Shown piece after piece: positions 8,724 to 17,461 of a stretch of 64,000 nt of DNA. The position numbers were made by a program, and so were the translations under genes. Origin of the DNA: JL08 sp963765555 (GTDB taxonomy: Bacteria > Pseudomonadota > Alphaproteobacteria > Rhodobacterales > Rhodobacteraceae); NCBI GenBank assembly GCA_963765555.1, contig CAVXWX010000012.1, positions 248,001 through 312,000 on the forward strand. The letters are read 5' to 3'. Below the pieces are notes generated by a model. It was not told the origin of the DNA. It searched no databases and saw nothing but the letters and a program-made list of their open reading frames with translations. Position 1 is the first letter of the stretch. Each line of letters begins with the position of its first letter.

Positions 8724-11543
8724 CAGACACTTTGGGGCATTGCCCCAGCGTGCTTCGGCCCAGTTTGCCCCGCGCCCCGCATCCACTGTCAGGGGAACAT
8801 CCAGTTTCACGGCAGGGGCGCTGGCATTTTCCATCACATCTCTGGCCACGCCAATCACATCGTCAACGGCGTTCTCGTCCACTTCAAACAGCAATTCATC
8901 ATGCACCTGCAACAACATCGTGGCGGGCAGATTTTCAATCGCGTCCGGCATCCGGATCATCGCGCGCCGGATCACATCCGCGGCCGTGCCTTGAATGGGT
9001 GCGTTGATGGCAGCGCGCTGGGCAAATCCTGCTTGCGGACCCTTTGCATTGATTTCCGGTGTATGAATTTTTCGGCCGAACAGGGTTTGCACATAGCCGT
9101 GTTCTTTGGCGAACGCTTTGGTGTCGTCCATATAAGCGCGTATACCGGGAAACCGTTCGAAATACCGGTCGATAAATCCCTGCGCCTCGGCGCGCGGGAT
9201 GCGCAGGTTGCGCGCAAGGCCAAAGCCGGAAATCCCGTAGATGACACCAAAATTGATCGCCTTGGCACGGCGTCGTACCTCGGGCGTCATGTCTTCAATC
9301 GGAACGTCAAACATTTCCGACGCGGTCATCGCGTGAATATCCAACCCGTCGGCGAACGCTTGTTTCAGCGCGGGAATGTCCGCGATATGGGCCAGAATAC
9401 GCAATTCGATCTGGCTGTAATCAAGCGAGATCAGAACCTTGCCCTGATCGGCAATAAAGGCCTCGCGGATACGCCGCCCTTCTTCGGTGCGCACCGGAAT
9501 ATTTTGCAGGTTCGGATCGGTCGACGCCAAGCGCCCCGTATTGGCCCCCGCAATGGAATAGGATGTATGCACGCGCCCTGTTTCGGGATTGATGTGATCC
9601 TGCAAGGCATCCGTGTAGGTGGATTTCAACTTGCTCAACTGCCGCCAGTCCAGCACGCGGGCGGGCAGTTCGTGTTCGGTCGCCAGATCCTCCAGCACAT
9701 CCGCGCCGGTGGCATAGGCACCGGTTTTGCCTTTCTTGCCGCCTTCGATTCCCATTTCGTCAAACAGGATTTCACCCAATTGCTTGGGGGAACCTACGTT
9801 GAAGGGCCGGCCCGCCATTTCGTGAATTTCGGCCTCAAGCCCCGCCATTTTCTGGGCAAAGGCGTTCGACATCCGGCTGAGCGTGTCGCGGTCTACCTTG
9901 ATGCCTGACATTTCCATTTTTGCCAGCACCGGCACCAGCGGGCGTTCCAGTGTTTCATACACGGTCGTAACCTGCTTGCGGTGCAATTGCGGTTTGAAAT
10001 GCTGCCACAATCGCAAGGTTACATCAGCATCCTCGGCGGCATAGCGCGTCGCCTCGTCCAGCGGGACTTTGTCAAATGTAATCGCCGACTTGCCCGACCC
10101 CAAAAGCGGTTTGATCGGGATAGGCGTGTGGCCCAGATACCGTTCCGACAACGTGTCCATGCCATGATTGTGTTCGCCCGCGTGTAGTGCGTAGGACATC
10201 AGCATCGTGTCCTCTATCGGGGCCACAGTCACACCATTGCGGGCGAAAATCTTGGCATCATATTTCATATTCTGCCCGATCTTCAGGATTGCCGGATCTT
10301 CCAGCATCGGCTTGAGCATTTCGAGAACCCGATCCAGCGCCAGTTGCCCGTCGGCCAGTTTGTCTGATCCGAACAAATCATCCGATGCGCTTTCCTTGTG
10401 GATCAGCGGCACATAGCAGGCCTCACCGGGCGTCACGCTCATCGATATACCCACCAGATCGGCGCGCATTTCGTTCAGTCCGGTGGTTTCGGTATCCACC
10501 GCGACCCAGCCGCATTCGTAAATCCGGTCCAGCCAGCGCTGCAGGGCATCCATGTCGCGCACACATTCGTATTTGTCCGCGTCAAAGGGCACCGCATCGC
10601 GTTCTGTATGCGCCGCGTCGGCCACAACATCGGGTATTTCCGGCGCATCGACATCCAGTTTTGCAGCAATCCGCTTGGACAGCGTGCGAAATTCCATGTC
10701 CGCCAGAAAGGTCATCAGTTTCTCTGGGTCCGGGTCCTGCACTTCCAGATCATCCAGCCCGAAATCCAGTGCCACATCGCAATCCAGTTGCACCAAGGTG
10801 CGCGACAGCCTGATCTGCTCGGCATGATCAATCAGCGTCTGGCGCCGCTTGGGTTGCGGGATTTCTCCGGCCCGTTCCAGCAACGCGTCAAGATCGCCGA
10901 ATTCATTGATCAGCAGGGCGGCTGTCTTGATCCCGATACCGGGCGCGCCGGGCACGTTGTCCACGCTGTCCCCGGCCAGGGCCTGCACATCCACCACCCG
11001 CTCCGGTTTCACGCCGAATTTCTCGATCACACCGTCTACGTCGATGGTCCGGTTTTTCATCGCATCCAGCATTTCGACACCGTCACCGACCAGTTGCATC
11101 AGGTCCTTGTCCGAAGAAATGATGGTACAGCGCCCGCCGGCAGCACGGGCCTGACAGGCAAGGGTGGCAATAATGTCGTCGGCTTCGAACCCTTCCAGTT
11201 CCTTGCACGCAATGTTGAATGCAATCGTTGCCTCGCGGGTCAGCGGAATTTGCGAGCGCAAGTCCTCCGGCATCGCCTCGCGGTTGGCCTTGTACTGATC
11301 ATAAAGATCATTGCGGAACGTATGCGATCCCTTGTCGAAAATCACCGCCACATGCGTGGGTGCATCCGCGCCGGAATTGCCGTCCACATAGCGCTGCAGC
11401 ATATTGCAAAAGCCCGAAACCGCCCCGATGGGCAGCCCGTCCGATTTGCGTGTGAGCGGCGGCAGCGCATGATAGGCTCTGAAAATGAACGCCGATCCAT
11501 CAATCAGATGCAGATGGCATCCCTTTCCAAACGATCCCGACAT
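8625..11543 (-). CDS. polA: DNA polymerase I
   Basis: A 972-residue enzyme for gap filling and Okazaki primer removal. It contains an N-terminal 5'-3' exonuclease (SSDKDLMQLV, VDNVPGAPGIG), a 3'-5' proofreading domain with intact acidic residues (AVDTETTGLN, MKYDAKIF, YAAEDAD) and a family-A polymerase core (SLDYSQIELRILAH, RRRAKAINFGVIYG, QVHDELLFEV). ATG 11543 (MSGSFGKG) is the better start because the 13 codons above it are not family-like. The usual C-terminus ANWAEAH plus stop is replaced by ANWAEAR and about 40 extra residues that overlap the DUF2798 gene. Confidence 0.96.
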   Translation of the reverse strand: MSGSFGKGCHLHLIDGSAFIFRAYHALPPLTRKSDGLPIGAVSGFCNMLQRYVDGNSGADAPTHVAVIFDKGSHTFRNDLYDQYKANREAMPEDLRSQIPLTREATIAFNIACKELEGFEADDIIATLACQARAAGGRCTIISSDKDLMQLVGDGVEMLDAMKNRTIDVDGVIEKFGVKPERVVDVQALAGDSVDNVPGAPGIGIKTAALLINEFGDLDALLERAGEIPQPKRRQTLIDHAEQIRLSRTLVQLDCDVALDFGLDDLEVQDPDPEKLMTFLADMEFRTLSKRIAAKLDVDAPEIPDVVADAAHTERDAVPFDADKYECVRDMDALQRWLDRIYECGWVAVDTETTGLNEMRADLVGISMSVTPGEACYVPLIHKESASDDLFGSDKLADGQLALDRVLEMLKPMLEDPAILKIGQNMKYDAKIFARNGVTVAPIEDTMLMSYALHAGEHNHGMDTLSERYLGHTPIPIKPLLGSGKSAITFDKVPLDEATRYAAEDADVTLRLWQHFKPQLHRKQVTTVYETLERPLVPVLAKMEMSGIKVDRDTLSRMSNAFAQKMAGLEAEIHEMAGRPFNVGSPKQLGEILFDEMGIEGGKKGKTGAYATGADVLEDLATEHELPARVLDWRQLSKLKSTYTDALQDHINPETGRVHTSYSIAGANTGRLASTDPNLQNIPVRTEEGRRIREAFIADQGKVLISLDYSQIELRILAHIADIPALKQAFADGLDIHAMTASEMFDVPIEDMTPEVRRRAKAINFGVIYGISGFGLARNLRIPRAEAQGFIDRYFERFPGIRAYMDDTKAFAKEHGYVQTLFGRKIHTPEINAKGPQAGFAQRAAINAPIQGTAADVIRRAMIRMPDAIENLPATMLLQVHDELLFEVDENAVDDVIGVARDVMENASAPAVKLDVPLTVDAGRGANWAEARWGNAPKCLSAVAFYQFRYDPAGKWGHDQHNHERNGPAKAP

Positions 11544-11687
11544 CGTGTTCCCCTTCGGCTGATCCTTGCACCAGTCTGACACGTCTTGCAGCGCGCGGCC
11601 AGTTGCCGTGGCGCGCCGGCACTGTGCTTTATCTTTTCCTAAATACTTATCCGGCCCGTCAACGCACGCATCCTTTGCGTCGGGTGC
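11544..11687. promoter_or_regulatory. Gap between zf-CHCC gene and polA
   Basis: This 144-base gap must contain the polA promoter. At 11627-11657, on the minus strand, it carries one copy of the dispersed GTATTT repeat listed separately. I see no clear -10/-35 pair. Confidence 0.35.
11627..11657 (-). repeat. Intergenic GTATTT-type repeat, copy upstream of polA
   Basis: On the minus strand this reads GATAAGTATTTAGGAAAAGA followed by TAAAG. It matches the copy after glcD at 55259-55281 (AAGTATTTCAGAAAAGATGA) with few differences. It lies between the zf-CHCC stop and polA, outside any gene. Confidence 0.55.
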
Positions 11688-11867
11688 TCAGACTTTGCCT
11701 TCAAAATCCTTGTGCACATATTTGCAATCGCAATACGGGCATTCGACCCAGCCGGTGTTTTCGGGAATTTGCAGCCAAACGCGCGGATGCCCAAGAGGGC
11801 CCTCACCGCCGTCACAGGCAATCCGGTAATTGCCGACAACCTTTGTTTCCGGGGCTTGAAGTGTCAT
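11688..11867 (-). CDS. Zinc-finger (zf-CHCC) domain protein, NDUFS6-like
   Basis: A 59-residue protein. The four metal-binding residues follow the CHCC pattern: C18 in RIACDGG, H27 in PLGHPR, then C43 and C46 in VECPYCDCKY. It resembles the C-terminal part of the mitochondrial complex I subunit NDUFS6, and in alphaproteobacteria such short proteins are thought to be the free-standing equivalent. Its stop (TGA 11688) and ATG (11867) bracket the complete family length. It is the gene immediately upstream of polA on the same strand. Confidence 0.85.
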   Translation of the reverse strand: MTLQAPETKVVGNYRIACDGGEGPLGHPRVWLQIPENTGWVECPYCDCKYVHKDFEGKV

Positions 11868-11969
11868 GGGCTGTTGGTCCTTCTGGTTGTCACGGCGCCG
11901 GCATGTGGCTGACTGCTTTTATGATCCAAGCGCCGTGCAGGGGCAAGGGCTGCAATGGCCCGGGACGCC

Positions 11970-13397
11970 CTATAAAGGGCGGCGATCAAACCACGGCCGG
12001 GCCCGTTCCAGATCGGCACAAAGCGACATCAGCACTTCGTCTTCGCCAAAGCGGCCCGCAAGGTGGATGCCGATCGGAAGCCCGTCTGGCGACCAGCACA
12101 GCGGCACTGATGCGGCGGGCTGGCCGGTGGCGTTGAATGCGGCGGTGTAGGGCGAATAGGCAAACACACCGTCCGGACCTGTCCGGTAATTCACATAATC
12201 ATCGCGATCATGGTTGAACCGTCCGATTACCGCAGGTGGTTCCGCCAGCGTCGGGGTCAGCAAAATATCGCAGCTTTGGAAAAAGGCCGCCATTTCGCGC
12301 CCGTAGCGGTGTATTTTTCCAACGCTCTGCAAATAACGGTCGCCCGCAATCGTGCTGGCGAAGGCCATGGCGCTGCGCGAAACACCTTCGATCTCGCCCT
12401 CGCGCAGCGGCGTGCCACGCTCTTCAATCTCGGCACGGATGCCCAGTGCCGTGCCGCAGGCCACGATGATCGTCCATGCGTGCATCATGCCATTTGTATC
12501 TGCCATGGGCCGCGCGATTTCGATGTGATGGCCCATATCCGCCAGCAGTTTGGCGGCGTCCTGCACGGCATCACGGCACACAGGGTCAATGGCTTCGCCG
12601 GTCAGGGATGTATCACAAAGCGCGATCTTCAAGGGCTTCGGGCTGCGATCCAGCGCTGCCACATAGCTGTCTTGCAGCGGGGGCGCACAATAGGGCGCGC
12701 CAAGGTCGGGCCCTTCTGTCGCGTCCAGCAACAGGGCGGTATCGCGCACCGACCGTGTCAGAAACCCGTCAATGGCCATTCCGGCCCAGCCTTCGCCGGC
12801 ATAGGGGCCGTCGGGCAACCGCCCGCGTGTCGCCTTGTAGCCGAATAATCCGCAACATGACGCCGGCACCCGCACCGATCCGCCACCATCCGATCCGTGG
12901 GCTGCGGGCACAATGCCCGCGGCGACCGCAGCACCCGCACCGCCCGACGATCCACCCGGTGTGTGGTTCAGGTTCCACGGATTGCGTGTAGGTCCACCAT
13001 AGACAGCGGCCTCGGTCACGATACCGATCCCGCCTTCGGGCGATGTTGTGCGCCCGAAATTGGCCAGCCCCGTGGCCGCCAGTCGATCGTATAGTGCTGA
13101 ATTCTGGTCATAAACCGTGTTCTTGAGCAGGACAGAGCCATTGTGGGAGGGGAAATCGATGGCCTCGGCGCCCAAGTCTTTCAGCAGGAAGGGCACGCCC
13201 TTTAATGGCCCGTCAGGCAGCCCGCGTGCAATGTTCCTGCGCGCCACATCTTCGGCCAGCATCACAACGGCGTTCAAATCGCCGTTTCTCGCCTCGACCC
13301 GCGCCAACGCCGCATCCAGCAATTCGTCTGCAGTTACTTCTTTTGCGGCAACCAGAGCGGCCAGCCCTGTTGCATCATATTTTTCGTAGTCGTCCAT
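11970..13397 (-). CDS. Amidase (amidase signature family)
   Basis: A 475-residue amidase-signature hydrolase. The Ser-Ser-Lys catalytic set is visible: Lys in GVPFLLKDLG, and the serine-rich core TPGGSSGGAGAAVAAG followed by GSDGGGSVRVPASCCGLFGY. No GatB or GatC neighbour and no GatA-like length pattern is seen, so it is more likely a catabolic amidase than part of the glutamyl-tRNA amidotransferase. The substrate is unknown. It is transcribed divergently from DUF2794. Confidence 0.9.
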   Translation of the reverse strand: MDDYEKYDATGLAALVAAKEVTADELLDAALARVEARNGDLNAVVMLAEDVARRNIARGLPDGPLKGVPFLLKDLGAEAIDFPSHNGSVLLKNTVYDQNSALYDRLAATGLANFGRTTSPEGGIGIVTEAAVYGGPTRNPWNLNHTPGGSSGGAGAAVAAGIVPAAHGSDGGGSVRVPASCCGLFGYKATRGRLPDGPYAGEGWAGMAIDGFLTRSVRDTALLLDATEGPDLGAPYCAPPLQDSYVAALDRSPKPLKIALCDTSLTGEAIDPVCRDAVQDAAKLLADMGHHIEIARPMADTNGMMHAWTIIVACGTALGIRAEIEERGTPLREGEIEGVSRSAMAFASTIAGDRYLQSVGKIHRYGREMAAFFQSCDILLTPTLAEPPAVIGRFNHDRDDYVNYRTGPDGVFAYSPYTAAFNATGQPAASVPLCWSPDGLPIGIHLAGRFGEDEVLMSLCADLERARPWFDRRPL

Positions 13398-13562
13398 TCT
13401 GATCTACCTGTCCTGTCGCTTAAGTGCACACTAAGCATGGAACGTTCACAGGTGCAAAGCCGACCATCGCAAAGCCGGTGAAATGATCCGCACGGGGCGG
13501 ATCGACAGGTACGGGGTGTGTTGGCTCTTGCTTTGTAAAGCGTTTGGCGCAAATGTTGTGTC
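13398..13562. promoter_or_regulatory. Divergent promoter region, amidase / DUF2794
   Basis: A 165-base gap between divergent genes, expected to hold both promoters. The stretch CACACTAAGCATGG just upstream of the amidase is the most A+T-rich part, but I see no clear operator or promoter pair. Confidence 0.35.
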
Positions 13563-13904
13563 ATGACATTCCAATCGCCAGTGTCTTCTGCGTCGTTCGC
13601 ACCGTCCCAGGTGGCGTTCCAACGCAACGAATTATCGCTGATTTTGGCGCTCTATGGCCGGATGGTCGCTGCAGGGGAATGGCGTGATTACGGCATATCC
13701 TGTTTGCGCGACGTTGCTGTGTTTTCCGTGTTCAGGCGCACCGCTGAAAATCCGCTGTACCGGATCGAAAAGCGGCCCAAACTGCGCGGCAAACAGGGCC
13801 AGTATGCGGTTGTTGGCATGGACGGGCGCATTTTGAAACGCGGGTCGGACCTAAAGGCAGTGTTGCGGGTGCTGGATATAAAACTGATCCGGGCCGTCAA
13901 GTAG
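13563..13904 (+). CDS. DUF2794 domain-containing protein
   Basis: A 113-residue soluble protein with the DUF2794 signature VAFQRNELSLILALYGRMVA (residues 17-36) and AEWRDYGI-like GEWRDYGISCLRD, followed by AVFSVFRRTAENPLYRIEKR. It is widely conserved in alphaproteobacteria and of unknown function. It stands alone, and a copy of the dispersed repeat follows its stop. Confidence 0.88.
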   Translation: MTFQSPVSSASFAPSQVAFQRNELSLILALYGRMVAAGEWRDYGISCLRDVAVFSVFRRTAENPLYRIEKRPKLRGKQGQYAVVGMDGRILKRGSDLKAVLRVLDIKLIRAVK

Positions 13905-13916
13905 AACCGGTGCGTT

Positions 13917-13941
13917 TTCGAGTATTTCGGGACAAATGAAG
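13917..13941 (+). repeat. Intergenic GTATTT-type repeat, copy after DUF2794
   Basis: The sequence begins TTCGAGTATTTCGGGACAAA and ends TGAAG. It is 24/25 identical to the copy at 41423-41447. It lies between the stops of DUF2794 and the convergent NlpC/P60 gene. Confidence 0.6.
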
Positions 13942-13955
13942 CCTGCGTACGCGCA

Positions 13956-14781
13956 TTATTCGGGACGTTTGTGGGCGATCAACGGGCCGTCACCCTGTGC
14001 ATTGATCCGGTCCAGCGCCGCCTGAATGTTTTCGGTCACGACGGCCATCGGGTGCGCGGTTGCGTGAATCATCGTGTCGGGGGACAGCGCGAGTGCAACA
14101 TGCCCGGTCCAGAACAGCAGATCGCCCGATTGAAACGGGCTGCCAATATCGACAGGCGTGCCCAGTTCGGCGCATTGCAGGTCACTATCGCCCGGGCAGG
14201 GCAGCCCGCAGTTCAGATAGGCGGCTTGCACCAGCGCCGAACAATCCAGACCGGTGCTGCTGTTTCCGCCCCACAGATACGGAGCCCCCAGAAACTGGCG
14301 GGCGACGTCCAGAGGGTTCTGTGCCATCTGCCCGACCGGGGTTAGATGCTGCTTTGGCACATAGCCAGTTCCGATCTCCAGAAACCCGTTCTTTTCGTCC
14401 TTTGCTGTAACCCGGGCACCCAGAGACAGCAGCATCGTATCGGCGGATTTGATATTGGCGTCGGTATAAACATGGGTGGCGCGGGCATGCACCCAGTGTG
14501 TCGGCTCTGTCGCATGGGCCCAGCGCCGCGGAGCTGACATATCCGCAATACCCGTCCTTTGTGGATTGGACATAGCTGTACCCTTGGTCCGTATCATATA
14601 CTGTGACCGCATCGCCCAACAGCAACTGGCGCAGGCGCGGGCCATCCGGCGCGCGCCTGATATCGGTCAGCGCGGCAATAACATTTGCCTGCGTCCCGTC
14701 GCAGAATATTTCGGCCTCAACCTGGCCACGCAACGCGCTGGCGGCCACACGGCCATTGAAGGGCGTGGTGCGGCTGTCCAT
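13956..14781 (-). pseudogene. NlpC/P60 (C40) cell-wall hydrolase, interrupted by a frameshift
   Basis: The gene starts at ATG 14781, sharing one base with the aminopeptidase stop. It encodes an SH3-like N-terminal part (RQLLLGDAVTVYDTDQGYSY) up to GYVSSAALG. The frame is then broken at the GGGCCC run at 14516-14521, and the rest continues in another frame: a second SH3 segment (TEPTHWVHARATHVYTD) and the catalytic C40 domain with Cys in GLDCSALVQAAYLNCG and His in GHVALALS. Removing one C restores a single 274-residue protein of normal family length. Such enzymes cut gamma-D-Glu-diamino acid bonds in peptidoglycan. A sequencing error is as likely as a true mutation. Confidence 0.82.
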
Positions 14782-16166
14782 CACAGATCAAGAACCGTTG
14801 GCAGGGCCGTCAGCAACGCGCGCGCCCCTTGCATCGCACCGCCCTTGGGGCGTCCGGGGGCCGCGCTGGGCTGCCAGCCGTAAATATCGAAATGTACATA
14901 GCGCGGTGTGTTCGTGACAAAGCGGCGCAAAAACAGCGCGGCGGTGATTGATCCTGCAAAGCCACCCTTGGGGGCATTGTCGAGATCGGCAATGCCGGGT
15001 TCGATCATCTTTTCATAAGGGGTGTGAAACGGCATGCGCCACAGCGGGTCACTTGCTGTGGTGCCCGCCTGATCCAGTGCCGCAACCACAGCGGGATCAT
15101 CGCTGTAATAGGGGGCAAGATCCGGCCCGACGGCCACCCGCGCGGCGCCTGTCAGTGTCGCCATCGACACGATCAGATCCGGTGTTTCCTCGTCGGCCAG
15201 CGCCAGCGCATCCGCCAGAACCAACCGGCCTTCGGCATCGGTGTTGTTGATTTCAACGCTTAGCCCCTTGCGTGACATCAGGATATCTTGCGGGCGAAAC
15301 GCGTTGCCCGATACCGAATTTTCAACCGCCGGGATCAGAACCCGCAATTGCAACGGCAAATCCAGCGCCATGATCATGCGAGCCAGCCCAAGCACATTGG
15401 CAGCCCCGCCCATATCCTTTTTCATCAACCCCATCGACGCCCCGGGTTTCAGGTTCAAACCACCCGTGTCGAAACACACGCCCTTGCCGACCAGAGTCAG
15501 GGTTGGTCCGGACTTGCCCCAGCGCATGTCGATCAGACGCGGTGCACGATCTGCGGCCCGTCCGACAGTGTGGATCATCGGGAAATTCTGCGTCAGCAGT
15601 TCGTCGCCGGAAATCACGGATATTCTGGCTTTGAACGATTTGGCCAGCGTGCGCGCGGCCTGTTCCAGATCGGGTGGCCCCATATCAGACGCAGGCGTGT
15701 TGATCAGATCGCGCGTCAGACATTCGCTTTGGGCAAGAATTTCCAGTCTGGATGCATCCACACCGTTCGGGGCGACCAGTCGCGCTTTCATTGCGCCCTG
15801 ATCCTTGTAGCGGTCGAACCTGTACTGTTCCAACAACCAGCCAAGACATTCCGTGTCCAACGCAGCGCCCGTCAAACCGTCTTCGATCCGGTACTGGCCC
15901 TCTGGCAGACCAGAGGCAGCGGCCGCCAAGGCAAACCGCCCGCGCGCCCGCGAGGTTGCCGTGCCATACCCTGCCAGCGCACCCGCCGGTTTGCCTGCTT
16001 TGTCAGGTATCACCAGCGACTGGCCCAGTTTGCCCGTGAACCCGTTTGCCTCGACCCAGTTTTGCGTCAGATCCGACTGACCCGACCGCCATTTTTCGAA
16101 TTTGTCCTCTTCGATCACAAAAAGGGGCAGCGTGGCTTTGGTTTCGGTGGCAAAGCTGGGGAACAT
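14781..16166 (-). CDS. Leucyl aminopeptidase family protein (M17)
   Basis: A 461-residue M17 metallopeptidase that releases N-terminal amino acids in the cytoplasm. The two-metal and catalytic motifs are present: GKGVCFDTGGLNLK, MKKDMGGAANV, and the signature NNTDAEGRLVLADAL. I chose ATG 16166 (MFPSFATE); the 20 codons above it look non-coding. It is directly coupled to the NlpC/P60 hydrolase gene downstream, a pairing that suggests shared work in peptidoglycan-peptide turnover (inference). Confidence 0.92.
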   Translation of the reverse strand: MFPSFATETKATLPLFVIEEDKFEKWRSGQSDLTQNWVEANGFTGKLGQSLVIPDKAGKPAGALAGYGTATSRARGRFALAAAASGLPEGQYRIEDGLTGAALDTECLGWLLEQYRFDRYKDQGAMKARLVAPNGVDASRLEILAQSECLTRDLINTPASDMGPPDLEQAARTLAKSFKARISVISGDELLTQNFPMIHTVGRAADRAPRLIDMRWGKSGPTLTLVGKGVCFDTGGLNLKPGASMGLMKKDMGGAANVLGLARMIMALDLPLQLRVLIPAVENSVSGNAFRPQDILMSRKGLSVEINNTDAEGRLVLADALALADEETPDLIVSMATLTGAARVAVGPDLAPYYSDDPAVVAALDQAGTTASDPLWRMPFHTPYEKMIEPGIADLDNAPKGGFAGSITAALFLRRFVTNTPRYVHFDIYGWQPSAAPGRPKGGAMQGARALLTALPTVLDL

Positions 16167-16232
16167 CGGTCTGGCCTTTGAAAATGGGTGCAAGGCATAG
16201 ACTACCCCGCTTTGGCCGGCCTGCAAGCCCGA

Positions 16233-16634
16233 TCAGACCGTCATGTCCTGCAAATCCCAGATCTGTGTCAGGGATTTTTCGCCGATGCGCAGCAACCGTG
16301 ACAATGTGGCGGCTGTGGCCACCATATCCCTGTCATCGACAGCGCGGGTCACATCCGATGCGACCCGTGACAGCAATGTCATGCCGATCTGGTCGGAAAT
16401 CGCCACCAGGGAACGCGCAAGTTTGCGCAAGTCTTTCCATTTTTCCTGCCGGTACATCCGTTCGCATTGTGCCATGCGGATGGCCAGTTCTTCCATGGCG
16501 CGACAGATAATATCTTCTGCACCCGCCGCCCCGAGTTGTGCGTAAAGCCCGTCCAGACGATCCGGATCGAGCAATACAGCTTCGCTCTGGACCAGTTTCG
16601 TTACGTGTTCCAAACCACTCACCTTTGTTCCCAT
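16233..16634 (-). CDS. Small alpha-helical protein, Hpt-like
   Basis: A protein of about 133 residues (from ATG 16634, MGTKVSGLEH) that is almost entirely helical in appearance (RMAQCERMYRQEKWKDLRKLARSLVAISDQIGM). The overall layout resembles a histidine phosphotransfer (Hpt) four-helix bundle. The position of the phosphorylated His, however, is occupied by ARSLVAISDQIG, and I see no HxxKG motif. A functional phosphotransfer role is therefore doubtful. The gene is divergent from carbonic anhydrase, and its function is unknown. Confidence 0.65.
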   Translation of the reverse strand: MGTKVSGLEHVTKLVQSEAVLLDPDRLDGLYAQLGAAGAEDIICRAMEELAIRMAQCERMYRQEKWKDLRKLARSLVAISDQIGMTLLSRVASDVTRAVDDRDMVATAATLSRLLRIGEKSLTQIWDLQDMTV

Positions 16635-16764
16635 GCCCCCACGGCACGGGCCAGATGCGCAGCAACAAGTTCCCAAAAGGTTGCCGTGGCAGACTGTTTT
16701 TGCTCGAATTGAGTTAGAATTCAGACTATCGGAGGGGCAGTAAGCCCTGAAAGACCATACCGCT
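16635..16764. promoter_or_regulatory. Divergent promoter region upstream of carbonic anhydrase
   Basis: A 130-base gap between the Hpt-like gene and the carbonic anhydrase gene. It contains an imperfect inverted repeat GAATTGAGTTAGAATTC at about 16710-16726 and a GGAGGGG sequence some 30 bases before ATG 16765. The repeat is a possible operator, but this is weak evidence. Confidence 0.35.
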
Positions 16765-17415
16765 ATGAATTTTGCCAAACCTTTGCCCAGCTATCTTTTG
16801 CAACGCTATCATGGATGGAAGGCGACGTCGTACGCTGAAAACAAAGGCTGGTACCGGCGTCTTGCAACCGAAGGCCAGCGCCCGCGGGCAATGGTGATAT
16901 CCTGCTGCGACAGCCGCGTGCATGTGACATCCATTTTTGGCGCGGATCAGGGCGAGTTCTTTATCCACCGCAACATCGCAAACCTTGTGCCGCCATACGA
17001 ACCGGATGGCGATCATCACGGGACAAGTGCTGCCGTCGAATATGCGGTCAGCTTTCTGAATGTGGCGCATATCATTGTGCTGGGTCATTCCAATTGCGGT
17101 GGCGTTCAGGGCTGTCTGGACATGTGTCAGGGGCACGCCCCCGAGCTTGAGGCGCTGGACAGTTTTGTGGGGCGCTGGATGGATATTCTGCGGCCCAAAT
17201 ACGCAAGCGTTGAAGCCCTGAAAGACAAGGACCAGCAGGCCCGTGCGCTGGAAAAGCAATCGGTTCTGGTGTCGCTGGAAAACCTGATGAGTTTTCCTTT
17301 TGTACACGCGGCTGTAGAAGATGGCAGATTAAGCTTGCACGGCCTTTGGACAGATATCGGCGAAGGCGGTCTGGAATATTTTGACCCGCCCCAAGGCGCG
17401 TTTCTTCCGGTCTGA
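16765..17415 (+). CDS. Beta-class carbonic anhydrase
   Basis: A 216-residue zinc enzyme that interconverts CO2 and bicarbonate. The metal ligands are C47 (in ISCCDSRVH, the CxDxR motif), H108 and C111 (GHSNCGG). The length is normal and no signal peptide is present, so it is cytoplasmic. It is followed 46 bases later by the bicarbonate transporter gene sbtA and then sbtB on the same strand. This grouping argues that its job is to interconvert imported bicarbonate and CO2 for carboxylation reactions. Confidence 0.95.
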   Translation: MNFAKPLPSYLLQRYHGWKATSYAENKGWYRRLATEGQRPRAMVISCCDSRVHVTSIFGADQGEFFIHRNIANLVPPYEPDGDHHGTSAAVEYAVSFLNVAHIIVLGHSNCGGVQGCLDMCQGHAPELEALDSFVGRWMDILRPKYASVEALKDKDQQARALEKQSVLVSLENLMSFPFVHAAVEDGRLSLHGLWTDIGEGGLEYFDPPQGAFLPV

Positions 17416-17461
17416 ACCAAGTTGCCGAATGTGATAATAACGCCGAATTCTCAGGATCGAA

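Noticed and set aside
10398..11579. A 393-codon plus-strand open frame across polA
   Set aside because: Antisense to the exonuclease domains of DNA polymerase I; no independent support.
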